Assembly (NCBI RefSeq): GCF_000346465.2
Contig: NC_034011.1
Coordinates: 11,093,195-11,157,194 of the forward strand
Direction: 5' to 3'
Length of the DNA stretch: 64,000 nt
DNA from: Prunus persica
Lineage: Eukaryota; Streptophyta; Magnoliopsida; Rosales; Rosaceae
Position 1 is the stretch's first letter. The number at the start of each line of letters is the position of its first letter. The position numbers were made by a program, and so were the translations under genes. Shown here piece by piece: positions 22,711 to 34,483 of the stretch. The notes below the pieces were generated by a model that saw only the letters and a program-made list of their open reading frames with translations, did no database searches and was not told the DNA's origin.

Positions 22711-24215
22711 TTTTACTTCTTTCTAAATCGAGCTGCAACGAAAGCACAACCATTGTAAGCTATAACTGGACTTAACGTTTCCTTTCCTTCTAGTTTTTCG
22801 TTCCATTGGAATTGGAAGCCCATTAATATATAACAAAAGTACATAATCTATAAACAAAAAGAATAAAAAAAACTTAGCGTTTTAAATTCAAGTATTCTAT
22901 CAATGGCTGGCTGAATTTAAATCCGAGTTATCCTTGAAACTAGCAGAACCCTAGATTATATCATCACGAATTATTGAAGGGGAAACTATAGTAACAAGAT
23001 AAGAACAGTAACGATCTGTTCAACACCATAGATTTTGAATATCACGTTTGGCTGAGACAAGGAATTTGATCAAATTCCAAATGTCTGTACTTTTAGCTGG
23101 CAGACAGACAGACACAAATATACTTACCCAGGAAAGAGTCGTTTCAACCACAACGCCAATTGCAGGCAGAGCTTCTCAAAGCCCCAACCTGATAAACCAA
23201 TTGCGATTCCCTCCTCTTCCAATCTGTCTCTGTCTCTCTCACTCTGCAAGCCAACACCCAAATGGTTTAGATTAAAACCCAAATCAGTAACCCTAAAATT
23301 AAAACCCAAATCCCTCTAAACTAGAAGAAGGGAGGAGAGAGAGACAGGAGAGGAAGGAGAGAGAGAGCGTGAGAGAGGGAGACACGAGAGACAGAGTTTC
23401 TCTGTCTATGGCCGTGGCGAAGGCAAGGCGACGAGGTGGGAAGGTGGAGAGAGGTAGACGCGAGAGACAAGAGATAGAAGAGAGAAGAGAGAAGAGAGAA
23501 TGAGAACTATCGGGGCTTAGGAAGAAATATCGAGTCACTGTTCACTCTGTGTTTTTTTATTTTAAAAAAAGCGTCAATTACAACGGTTGAAACGAAAACT
23601 GTTGTGGAAAGTTGTGAAATAAAATAAAAAAACTACATACCCTAAACGACAACGCTTAAAAACTCCTTTTAACAATGGTTAAGTAATAACCGTTGTGGAA
23701 GAACCAACTACAATGATTTTAGAGCCAACCATTGTGTATTCAGCGTTGTCTTTTTGAATATTTGTAGTAGTGTTCCCACAAATCAAATATCTATCTCCAC
23801 ACAAATCAATTCCGAACTACGTTGATTTGATCTCATCAAGAGTACGTAGGTAGTCTAGCATCCTAATAGATGCAACAACAACCAAACACACATCAAAATC
23901 GAATCCCTGGCTTATTCAGCTAAATTCACTCAAACACTTTTTAAATAAAATTCATTCAAATTCCCCCCTTAGTAATGAGTCATTTATTGATTGCAATTCT
24001 TTGAACTACGAGTGACTTGATTCCCGCAAGGGATACGTAGGCACCCTGAGGTTGGACTTGGGAGCAGCCGCAAAACCAAACACACACGTTCTGTTTCTTT
24101 ATGATGGAATCAAAGGGTGTTCCCTTAAAGTAAGGGATTGTAATTAAGAGACATTGCGTCTCGAATGGGTCGAACTTAAAATAATAAAATCTAATTATTT
24201 AATTAGTGGTTGTGA

Positions 24216-24269
24216 AATTATGTTGAAGGAAATATGTTGGGAGGATCACATTTTCCTTCAACATAATTT
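24216..24269. repeat. Perfect 18-bp inverted repeat at the LTR end of copy B
   Basis: AAATTATGTTGAAGGAAA (24215-24232) is exactly complementary to 24252-24269, with a loop of about 19 nt. The right arm covers the presumed LTR terminus (CAACA, ending 24263) and runs up to the primer-binding site. It could form a hairpin in element RNA just before the site of primer annealing. Confidence 0.7.
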
Positions 24270-24289
24270 TTTGGCACGCCTAGTGGGAC
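24270..24289 (+). other. Primer-binding site of copy B
   Basis: TTTGGCACGCCTAGTGGGAC lies six bases after the LTR-like CA terminus. The same 20 nt, in the opposite orientation, follow the 5' LTR of the nested Tat element (39379-39398). I did not identify the tRNA. Copy A has lost this segment. Confidence 0.65.
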
Positions 24290-24597
24290 CCATTTACCTT
24301 TTCATCTCCAATCATAAAGTGACTAATGTTTTTATTAATTTGTGTTTGCCACAGGTTAACAAAACCAGATACGATGGCCTCACAAGCTACAATTTTCTTC
24401 TACAAGATTGAAACTACCTAGGAATGTGTGCACCAAATGAGTGGGGTTCAAAAAGTCTTTCATTGTTGGTGAGAGCCTCATCAAGTGCGTTGTTCCAAAG
24501 CCCATTAAGAGGGCCAGACCTCAGTCACTCCTAACTGAAGACCCAGCTGAAGAAAACACTGTCCAAGAACGCTCTCCGAAATGCAAGAAAGTGGGTT

Positions 24598-26319
24598 GTG
24601 TGTGCTTTGAGGAAGAAAGAAGCAAAGAGGCAATCTATTGAGGCAATCTTATCCGAGCTTTCTAGGACAAGCTCAATGATGACTGTAAGCGAGAACACCT
24701 CAAGCCCCTTGACTATGCCGACTCCTAAGAAGAGTAATACCACCCGTTTTGTCCAAATCATGATTGGATCAATCCCGGTCAACATGAATCCTACAAATTC
24801 TGTCTTGATGACTTCCATCAACGAAACTAGTAAGGAAATCAAAATGATAACTCTGTGGAGAACGCTGAGGTCCAAGGGGCCGAACCTTGGTCAAGCTATC
24901 GAGCCATGTTGTGGAATCCACATCACAAGAGGTTTACCCATGTTCTTCCAAGGGTAAAAGTAAAGCCATCATCATGATAAAGAAGGTGGTGAACATACCT
25001 CATCCACAAAGGAAGCTCGTGCAAAAGGTGAAGATAACTGATGCCTTAAGGGATCAAATTCCCATATCACAAGGGCCAGTCCTGAAACCTCAAGATCCGT
25101 CGAGGTCCTATATGGGTCCATTGACTCGTTCCAAATCCTGAGACATGATGGGGATGATTATTCCCGTGTTATCCGCTCTAAACTCAACCCACTTGGACAA
25201 CTATTTGCTATGGAATCCTCTTTATGATGATCCCATGTCTCAAACTCAAGAGAATGATTACATAACATCCTAAGGAGCCAAACTTCACGAGGGAGTGGAA
25301 AGCATGCAAGTCATGATGATTGGTACTTCTAATACTGAGGACCAGTTACCCTTAATCCATGAAATGATGCAAGATCTGCGTAGGGAAATGCAGCAAACAT
25401 TAGCAGAGAAAGATGCAGAAATAGCATTACTATTTGCTCAGTTGAAAGAAAAAGCCACTGTGGGAGAGCAGGATAGAGGCAAAGTAAATGAATTCATGTT
25501 CATGAACAACAAAGGAAAGAGGAAAAAAGAGAGGGCTCTACGAGCACAATCTCCCCAAAAGACATAAAGGCATTAATTGCTGAGGGGATTCGTGAGTTCC
25601 AAATGTCCATAGCACCTCCTGTTCAAAGGTATCGAAAACCCTTCCCTTCTCACTATGACGTCATCCCATTCCCGAAGGGTTATGAACGGCCCATATTCAA
25701 TAAATTTGATGGCATAAATAGCTCACCCCATGAACATCTGCCACATCTTTATTCAGCATGTGGAGAGACATCTTAGTCTGACGCTCTCCTGGTGCATCAA
25801 TTTGTCCAATCCCTAAAAGGATCAATTTTTACTTGGTACACATAGCTATCGCCAGGCTCTATCCTGACATGGGACAACATGCAGAAATCATTCTTGGCAC
25901 AATTTGTCAGTTCTAAGAAGAAGGTCTCGATCATGGACCTAGCTCTAACTACCCAAAAGCCAAGGGAAAGTACCAATGACTTCATAATGAGATGGAGGAG
26001 CCTCAATCTCCAATGCCCAGAGAAAATTACCGAGCAATCAGCAGTGCAAATATGCCACAACAACCTCATACCAGACATTGCAACTTTTGTTCCCACTGCT
26101 GAACCCCAATCATTTCATACCTTGGTGTCAAAGGCGAGTAATGTTGAAAGACAAATTGCTCGGCAAAAGTCTGCGACCCAAAAAATTCAATTTGGGGAAA
26201 AGAAAAATGACAAGAAGTCTACGACGGGAGAGTCGTTGGCCACTTTTGTCAAAATAGGAAAGAAAAATGACAAAGGCCAAAGTAAAGATAAACCCAAAAG
26301 GCTTACACTTAAAGAGCGC
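24598..26319 (+). pseudogene. gag: gag of copy B, 5' part (interrupted by the nested Tat element)
   Basis: Homologous to copy A gag. The N-terminal region (24598-25141) is followed by the gag domain at 25879-26319 with the FIMRWRSLNLQCPE signature. Stops include TGA at 25140-25142 (CGA in copy A) and TAA at 25271-25273 (shared with copy A). At 26319 the reading frame is cut by the insertion of the 26320-41080 element; the coding sequence resumes at 41081. Confidence 0.7.
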
Positions 26320-27918
26320 TGTTTACCCGTTTTATTTTGCTCCTGTGATAGTAGGGTAAAGTTCCCTATTGCCTCGAAAACCATTGACTGGTCAGCAAGT
26401 CAACTCTCTTTTGTGTATGAGCGTGCCACTACTAGCAATCAAAATCCTAGCAGACTTCTTAAAAATAGATAACTTGCGCCCCAAGTTACTGATTTATAAA
26501 CAAGCGATTGTGAATTTGGGTGAGGAATATCTCCCAAGTAAGTTCTTTTCTTGCCTCAGGCTGGTGAAGACTTCACAATTTTCATAGTACAAACTGGTAG
26601 TTCTAGCCAGAATAAATGATAAGAAAGTGAATTGTTTTTTGGCTGAACTGCCTTTTACAAGGCTCAAAAAGAAAAACCAACTCTGAATAAGACAAAAAGA
26701 GGGTTGGACTTCTGTTTCTGCCTGGATAGATGCTTCTGATCCGGGCTGGATTGGGTATGCCTGTGCTGGACTGGACTTTCAACAGCTTCAACTATCAAGT
26801 TTCAGCTGTAAATCAATACCAACGTTCGAGTTTGGCAGAGCTTTAATCTATTTCGAGCCCTGGAAGGCTTTTGAGCGGGCAGAATTGGGAATTCTTCAGT
26901 CTAGAAGGGGCAGAAGTGGCTACACTCTGCTTGGTTTGGCTTATGCTGAACAAAATTTGTAAAATCCGAACTCTGCTTGGCTTGGCTTACGCTGAACCAA
27001 ATTTGTAACGAGAGAGGTCTCACTTTGAATGACTTATTTCTCTAAGTCTGAACTGAAGTTGGAGATTCTGGATTGTAGCTGGCTTATTTCTTATGGCTCA
27101 ATGAGTTGTTGGTTGCTTCAATATTTTGAAGGCTTTTGAGATCAAGTGATCATTTTGAGTTTTTTTTTTGATTGATTTTTGGTTGTCGTTTGATCTGTTC
27201 ACCTCCTCTCATATTTATAAGAAATGCTGGAGTGGGTTTTTTAATCTTTAAAATGGGCGGTAGGTTTTCTAGAAAACAAGATCTTTTTATTTTTAATCTT
27301 AAAGAAAAGGGAAGTTATCTATAGTCAGTTCTAAGTCAATCACTTCCCTGCTTTTCTTTGAAAGAAAATCTAATCTCTCTTCAATCTCTAACTGCTCTTT
27401 TGAGATTTCAATCTGCCGTGATGGTTAGTTTGATTTTCCAGATGAACAACTCCCTGCACCCTACGTATCTCTTTAGAAAATATAGCCTGCTTATCTGTTG
27501 GAAATGGCACCAGCTCTGGAGGAGAATTTTTCTGAATATAGAAAAGGGATTTTGATATTCTTTTAACTGAAAAGGCTGGAGAATTTTGCATGTTTTAGAA
27601 CTTGCCTTCATTAATTCCTTAGCAATCCAGTTGAAATTGCTGACTTTTCAAAGTCTGGAAGTCACTTGGGTTTGCCTTTGTTTTGGGTTTTTCTCTTTTT
27701 CATTTGATCATGCCAGGCCCATGTTGAGTTTTGGAACTTGTGGGCTGATTTCTTTTTCTTTTTTGTTTTCCGAAGCCCAAGTTTATTTTCGTAGGTTGAC
27801 AGGTCCTGGGCTGGGTGTACAGGTTTTTGGCCCAATCATAAGGAGAGTGCTGGTAGCTGTCCAAAATTGACATAGGCTTTTTGATATTGGACTGGGTGTG
27901 CCAAATTAGGCCCATACA
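26320..27918 (-). repeat. 3' LTR of the nested Tat element
   Basis: About 1599 bp. In element sense it starts TGTATGGGCC and ends GGGTAAACA. It matches the LTR at 39400-41080, which is about 80 bp longer because of a segment near 40000-40090. Confidence 0.9.
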
Positions 27919-28282
27919 ATGCCCCTTAAGTTTGAATCGTTCTGGAACGGTTCCAGACTTAATGACTTGGCCATAAATTTGTGCGCACCAGTTTCTTCCG
28001 TTAGCCCACGTCTGCCTATTATGATCTAGACTTCATGGGAAAGTGGGCAGTTACTTAGCTTGCTACTAGCTAGTTATCATTAGGTGGCGTCTTGTCTTCT
28101 TCTTCCTACGATTTCGAGCCTTTTTAAGAAGTTTAAAACTCTAGCTTCTGTTTACTTCAAAACCTAACTTCCTCATACCTTGATTTTCTCAGGTTTTCTC
28201 AAAACTCTTACCCTTTTCTTTAACCAAACCCTGCCTTCTTTCGGTTTGACTCCTCCTATTCCAACTCAAAAAAAATTTCAAA

Positions 28283-31200
28283 ATGTCTTCTCCAACCACT
28301 CGCGCCAAGGGTTCTTCCTCTTCACGATCTCTTGCTTATCTCACCGGAGATGGCGTTGATAATCATGTCATAGAGGTCTGTAGAAAGCTCCACCCTTTTG
28401 TCCAAAAGAAATGGATGAAAATGTCTCTCACCTTTTCGAAAACACCTTGGTTCTAGGCCCCCACTGGTTTGGCCCTGTTCCTGCTGAAATGGCAAAATTG
28501 TTCAAGGGTGATGGTGAAGCTCCTTTTTGTTTTCAGAGTTCTTCTGCTCTGGCATCCCACACTTGGGTCAGTAAGAACCTGAACTGCTATTTTCCCTTCA
28601 GTGAAGTGAGGAATAGTCTAGTGAAGTGGGCAGACTGGATTAACAGGCTCCTCCCCAAGTATGGAGCTCACTGGAAGAGGGCTAGCATATATGACACCAT
28701 TCTTCTATCCAAGCAGCTGATAAACAGGGATGAGAACCTTCTGGCTGCTGCTCTATGCTTCTGGAATTCTACCAGCAACACTTTCGACTTCTGCTGGGCC
28801 CAATGACTCCATCTTTGTTGGATATGGCTCAGTTTTTTGGGTTCAGACCCTATGGAAAACCTGTGAATGCAGTTGGTGATTACCACAAAAGGAAGAATCA
28901 GGAAAAGCTATCGAAGCCCTTCACCATCTCTCTAGCCATCATTAACCAGAACTGCTATTTCTCCAACTACCTGGAGAAATTCAGAACGAGAAGAACAAGG
29001 ATCAGCAGCACATGTTGTTCCTCTTATACTGGCTGAATATGTTTATTTTCCCAAACTGCTCATCGGCAGTTCTGTTTGAGTACAAGCATCTGGCAGAAGA
29101 TCTGCACAACCACACTGACGTAGGGCTTGGACCCACAGTTCTGGCTAATTTGTTCAAGAACCTGTACACTGCCACTTTGGAGAACCCTTTGAACCTGTCT
29201 ACTCCTGGTGCATTCTGGATTATCCAGATTTGGCTGCAAGTCTACTTCCCAAAGTTGAGATTTCCAGACATAGTTCTGCCCGAAGACCAAATTCTGGCTC
29301 TTCCCCTGATGTCGTTAGAAGTGCCCAAGCGTTCCATTGAAGAGTACTTGATGTTCTTCAGGAATTGCACTAAGAGATCTGCAGCTCAGTGGCAGGTGGT
29401 GATCAGAAGAATATATCCTTAGTTCTAGCCCGGATATAGGCTGTTTGAGAATGGGCCAGAAGAAGAAATTGCCAGAACAGACTTCAGGAAGAAATTCCTG
29501 AGTGTAACCCTGCCGAGAGACCTACCCCATGGAGGTGGAAAGCCTCCAAATTATCTTTTGCTGGCAGAAGTTTATCATCCTAACTTATGCACAAGACAAA
29601 TCGGCTGCCCTCAGCTTATTCCTCTCAAAACATATAGAAGCTGCAATCGGGCCACTTCATGAAGGGATTTGGATGTCTGGAAATGCGTAAAGACGCCAAG
29701 TGTGCGGTGAACAAGATAAACAATAGTGCAGATGCTCTTTATCCATCTTAGGAACCTAATTCATGCAGTTTTGCTGAGTTCGATGCTTGGTGGAAAGCCA
29801 GATTCCAAGGTCTGCCTGCCTCAAGTACCACCCTTAAAGTGCTCTTTGATGGCTGGGACTCTTGGGCTGTCTATGTGAGGGCAGAAGCCAAGCAATTGAT
29901 GGTGCAGATGATCAAGGACATCAATGCACAAGTGATTGAAGGTAGATCCCTAATTCTGCCTCTTTCCCTTCGTTCCTTCTGTATTCATTTTATCCTGCAC
30001 ATGTGATGGTGTTTAACATTCTGTTCCTTCTGTACCAGATCCTTCCATTACAAAGAATATTGGAGGTCAAGCTGTCTAGGCTGGAGAAGTGATTGGTAAG
30101 TTTCTGAATTCTGTCTTTCTCTACTGGATTGACTTCTTACTTGTTTGCTTCCTGTGCAGTTACTTCTGTCATAGCTGCTGGAGACTTGGCGCTACCCTTT
30201 GGGGACGAAGAAGATCAGTGTGAAACACTGGCAGAACAGCCAACTGTTGAGGCAACTTCTTTTGCTAGAAGGAACAAAACAAAGGAGGCTGCTCCAGCCC
30301 AGGATAGTGCTGTCCAATTGAAACTTCAGGTAAATCTTGAGAGCTTGAGTTTTTCTGATTCTACTCTGCTCTGTTTTATTCAATTCAACTCATGTTCTAA
30401 TCATTTACTGCCTGTTTTTTACAGCTGAAAGTCCTCCTCCCCTCTTACTAAATCAAAGAGGCTTAGGAAGTGAGCAGTGGCAGAATATGTAGCCATAGAA
30501 TCTGCAATAGCTCCTACCACTACTTCTAGGATAGATGAAGAGCTGAGAGAGGCCTTCGAGGTAGTGGAGCAGGAGAAGGAGCAAGAAAAAGAAGGGCCCC
30601 AAGAAAAAACAAAAGAAGTGGATGAGGAGGTGAGTCTCGTTCTCCAACTATAAAACAATTCTGTTTTGTGCTATTCTTCTTTTCTGACTTCTATCTATCT
30701 GTAAGAGGAGATCCTTGCTGAAGTGACTGCAGAAAGCATCGCTCTGGCGCAGAAGCAGTAGGACACCCCAAGGGTAGAACTAACCAACTCAGAGTTGGTC
30801 CTTTTCGAGGATGCAGAGGCAGAATACTCCACTACAGTTCCAGTACCTGAGGAGCAGGTAGAGCACTCTGCATCAGAGCCTGCGGAGTAGGTAGAATTTC
30901 CTGTTGGAGTCCCAAAATCTGAAGTAGAGGTAGTTGCTGCTGTTCCTGGACTTGTGGTAATTTCCTGTTCTTATTTTAACTCTGTCTGTTTTCTTCAATT
31001 TTGTCTTGTCTCTTTCTAACTATCGGTCTTTCCAAGCAAAAGTGCCTAGAACTGCTGGGATTTTGGCAGTGGTGACTAGCCCTCTAAAGCCTCCCATCGT
31101 AGCTATAAGTATTGTTGTGTTTTGGCCTTCTTTCTTTTCTGATTCTGTCTGGTGCTGACTTACAATCTTTCTCTGCAGATGCTTATCCATTCTCTTCCAA

Positions 31201-31880
31201 GTTCATCTACCACAGCCTCCTTTGCTGATCTAGAATTGGCAGAGTTTGAAGCTATGGACTTAGATGCCCAGCTGGACAAACTGGAGAAACTTAGCTCTAC
31301 TCCTGGCAAGGCCAAGTCAAAGACGGTGGATAAGGCAATGGAGAGGGTGAAGATTTAGCAGTCCACTGAGCTGGAACTGGATGAGAATAGAGAAGCTGTG
31401 GATCAATAAAATTAAGGACCTGGACCTACTGCATAGACAAACATGGCTCCCAAGCCTATACTTGAGATGAGCCTTGGCTTGGCCAGAGATGTGCTCAACC
31501 TTCATGATCGCTATGAGGATCTCAAGCCTACCTTTAAAACCTCTGAGTTCTGCAAGGCCACTCATGAAGCCAACTTGGCCGATTATACAAAACAGAAGGC
31601 AGAACTGAACCAAATGGTTGCAGGTTACAAAGAAGCTAAGGCCATTGTGATAAGCTGGAGAAGCAAATTGAAGAACTTCAAAAGCAGCTAGCAGAATGTA
31701 GAGAGATGTAGAACATGCTTGGGGCTGGTCTGATATCTAAGACCAAGGCTACCTTCCTTGTGCAGAGTATGGTCTCAGCTTCCATGCCAGCATTGGAGAT
31801 TACAGAGGCTTCAATCCACCAGGGGTGTTCTTCAAAAAGAGCTATCCATCAAGAAAACCAGTTTGCAAGAAACCCTTAGG
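28283..31880 (+). pseudogene. Plant mobile domain (PMD/MAIN-like) gene, antisense inside the Tat element
   Basis: On the strand opposite to gag-pol lies a gene with a plant mobile domain, the family of MAIN/MAIL proteins. It starts at ATG 28283; strings such as NLLAAALCFWNSTSNTFDF, PSLLDMAQFFGFRP and PGAFWIIQIWLQVYFPKLRF are family hallmarks, and the domain ends near EVYHPNLCTRQIGCPQ and FAEFDAWWKARFQGL (to about 29940). Introns with GT-AG ends follow at 29942-30038, 30096-30159 and 30330-30424, then a Glu-rich, coiled-coil-like tail to about 31880 and an AATAAA-like site near 31911. Frameshifts near 28405, 28797 and 28990 and stops near 29421 disable it. Introns survive because the element RNA is read from the other strand. 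Confidence 0.85.
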
Positions 31881-32248
31881 AAGTTAGGGTTTTAACCTTA
31901 AGTCTTGAATGTAATAAACATTTAGTCATGAAAATGACTATATTTAATAAAGCAATTTATTTTTGTGGAATTTTTGTATTTTCAATTTCTTTGACAAAAA
32001 TAAAAGAAAGCAGAAAATAAAATATGCTTAACAAATTAAATCAGGAGCACAACTCTGAACAAAATTTAAACAACATTTCCATCTTGTTCCTTCTCTATTC
32101 CAAGATCTGTTTGCACAGCCTGTGAATCCCTTATAGTTGGGTAGAATTTCTTCAGCCATTTGCCATTGATTGGTGCAGCATGAATATCTCCATCCTGATC
32201 CTGTAATCTGTATGCCCTCAATCCAAGAACTTGTTGAATTATGAAAGG

Positions 32249-33301
32249 TCATTCCCATGTAGGTGACCATTTTCCATACCTAGCCACATGTGTTTCAAGG
32301 GTCAGAACTGCTTTCCAAATTATTTCCCCTTCCTTAAAACTCTTGTTTTTAACTCTTTTGTTGTAGGCCCTTGAGACAGCCTGTTTTCCTGCTAAGAGTT
32401 TGTTGAGGGTGTCAATTCTGCTGGTATCCAAACCTTCTAGCTCTAGCAACAATGCTTGAGAGTAGTCTTCTTTAACTAGGTTGTGTTGCTGAGCAATTAT
32501 GAGATATTGGACTGCTATTTCCATAGGCAGAACTGCATTATGACCATAGGTTAGGGCATATGGGGTCATGCCAGTTGCCTCTCTCTTTGAAGTTCTATAT
32601 GCCCAGAGAGTTTCTGATAATTTTTCATGTCATTGCTTTGGATTTTTCTCAAGCATTTTCCTTATAATGTTGATGATCACCTTGTTACTTGATTCTGCTT
32701 GTCCATTAGCTTGAGCATAATAAGGAGTGGATTGAAGTAGCTTGAATTTGAATGCCTCTGCCATATCTAGCATCTCCCCAGATATGAAAGAAGATCCCCT
32801 GTCAGTTGTGATTGACTCTGGAATGCCAAACCTTTGTACAATATGTTCTTCTATGAAGGTGATGATCTCTTGAGATGTAGTAGTTTTAACAGGTTTGGCT
32901 TCCACCTATTTGGTGAAATAGTCTGTAGCTACAATGATAAAACAATGTTGTTTGCTACTGGCTGGATAGATTTTGCCAATGAGATCCATTGCCTATCCTC
33001 TGAAAGGCTATGGCTTAACCACTGGATTCATGGGAACTGAAGGAGCTTGCTGGATTGGTCCATGTCTTTGGCAAGCTTCACATCCTTTGGAATATTCAAT
33101 GCAGTTCTTCATCATGGTTGGCCAGAAGTAGCCATACCTTCTAATTAACCAACACATTTTCCTACCACCTTGATGAGCTCCACAAATTCCTTCATGGGTT
33201 TCTCCCATAACCTTCATGTATTCTCTCTTCCCTAAGCATCTTAGGAGCAATTCATCCTTGCTTTTTCGGACCAAATCTCCATTCCACATGAGGTAGTTCA
33301 A
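32249..33301 (-). pseudogene. int: Integrase of the nested Tat element
   Basis: The zinc-binding HHCC region (33301-33008) is intact (THEGICGAHQGG to GCEACQRHG). The catalytic core shows the first Asp (MDLIG, about 32988), the second (TTDRGSSF, about 32802) and the Glu (NGQAESSN, about 32698). Two codons normally encoding Trp are TAG: just before MDLIG (near 33000) and before VEAKPVK (near 32907). The C-terminal segment 32569-32249 is in another frame. It would insert element cDNA into the host genome; this copy cannot make a full-length protein. Confidence 0.88.
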
Positions 33302-33322
33302 GGCTATGATTCTAGTCCTTTT

Positions 33323-34006
33323 TTAAGAGGGAAGGGTTGGATACTGCAGATAATTGATTGTAGGCAATCTCCAATCTTCTTCAATCATTATGGCAGTATT
33401 GACATTTATTTTCATTCCTCTGGTTAGGACAGTTGGTAGGCTTTTCTTTCCTTCCTTGATAATTCTTTGCACACAGTCTTCAGGCATTTGTACCCTTGTT
33501 GCTATCTGAGCCATTTCATTAGCTGCAAAGTTTTCTTCTCTTGGGATATGTTCCCAAGTGGCTTCCCTGAATTCTGCCAAGAGATTTCTGGCTGCTAGCA
33601 GATAAACAGCTAGAGAAGGATTTAGACACTTGTATTCTCTAGCAATCTGCTTTAACACATGCATAGAATCTCCTAAGATTTCCACAGACTGGATTCCTAA
33701 TTCTACCAGCATTTCCAGGCCAATGATTAAAGCTTCATATTCAGCCCTGTTGTTGGTGCATTGGAAATCTAGCTGGAAAGAATAACAGTGTCTGATCCCC
33801 AGTGGATCCTCTAAAACAATCCCTGCCCCAGAGGCTACATCAGTCTTTGATCCATCAAAGTACAGTTTCCAAGGTGTGAGGTGAACTGAATAGATGAGAT
33901 TGTTAAGGCAAGTATGAGCTCTAGTCAATAGATCTGCATTTGCTATGTCCAAGGAATCCATGTTTTCAATCTCTTCCCCTTTATGATCTGCTAGGAAATC
34001 TGCCAC
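33323..34006 (-). pseudogene. Archaeal-type second RNase H of the nested Tat element
   Basis: An open stretch of 227 codons contains KLYFDGSKTD, CTNNRAEYEAL and EILGDSMHVL, giving the Asp-Glu-Asp catalytic residues of an archaeal-type RNase H. In Tat elements this domain follows the ordinary gypsy RNase H and digests template RNA during cDNA synthesis. The ordinary RNase H, between 34010 and 34480, is broken by stops. Confidence 0.85.
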
Positions 34007-34483
34007 AGCTTGTCCCTTGACAGCTTTCTAAGGAATATATCTGAAAGCAAACTCTATCAGAGCCAGAGTCCATTTGCCAATTCTACTTCTCAACATTGGC
34101 CTTGTTAACATGTATTTGATCAGGTCTGTCTTGGCAATGATGTAGATGGTGAATGACAGCATGTAGTGTCTAAGTTTCACAGTAGTGAAGTATAAGGCTA
34201 TACAAAGCCTTTCAATTGCAGACTATCTCCTTTTTACTTCTGTCAGAGTTCTGCTTAGATAATAAACTACATGTTCCTTCCCTTCCTTGTTGTCTTGGAC
34301 TAGGAAACTCCCGATGGATACTTCTGACGCACAAACATATAATTTGAGTGGTCTGCCTCTCTTTGGTGGGGACAGAATTGGTGGATTTGAGAGGTAGTAT
34401 TTGATTTCCTCAAGAGCCTATTGGTGCTGTTCCTCCCACTTAAATGTCTGTTCCTGCTTCAACCTTAACAAGGAGGAGAAATG

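Larger units (their letters stand above)
20637..23772. mobile_element. Non-autonomous CACTA (En/Spm) transposon carrying a captured host-gene fragment
   Basis: The element begins CACTAGTACAAT and ends, reverse-complemented, CACTACTACAAAT. It is flanked by the 3-bp duplication TTC (20634-20636 and 23773-23775). Dense subterminal copies of an ACAACGGTT/AACCGTTGT motif lie in both ends (20661-20945 and 23575-23755), the usual binding-site arrays of CACTA transposases. The length is 3136 bp and no transposase is present. The interior contains exons of a CFAP20/BUG22 homologue on the minus strand plus a GA-rich segment (23325-23510) that may be its promoter or leader. Confidence 0.9.

Noticed and set aside
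24221..24263. A 43-bp miniature LTR (TGTTGAAGGAAA ... TTTCCTTCAACA)
   Set aside because: It is far too short for an LTR and no second copy was found near the 3' end; reported only as a hairpin.
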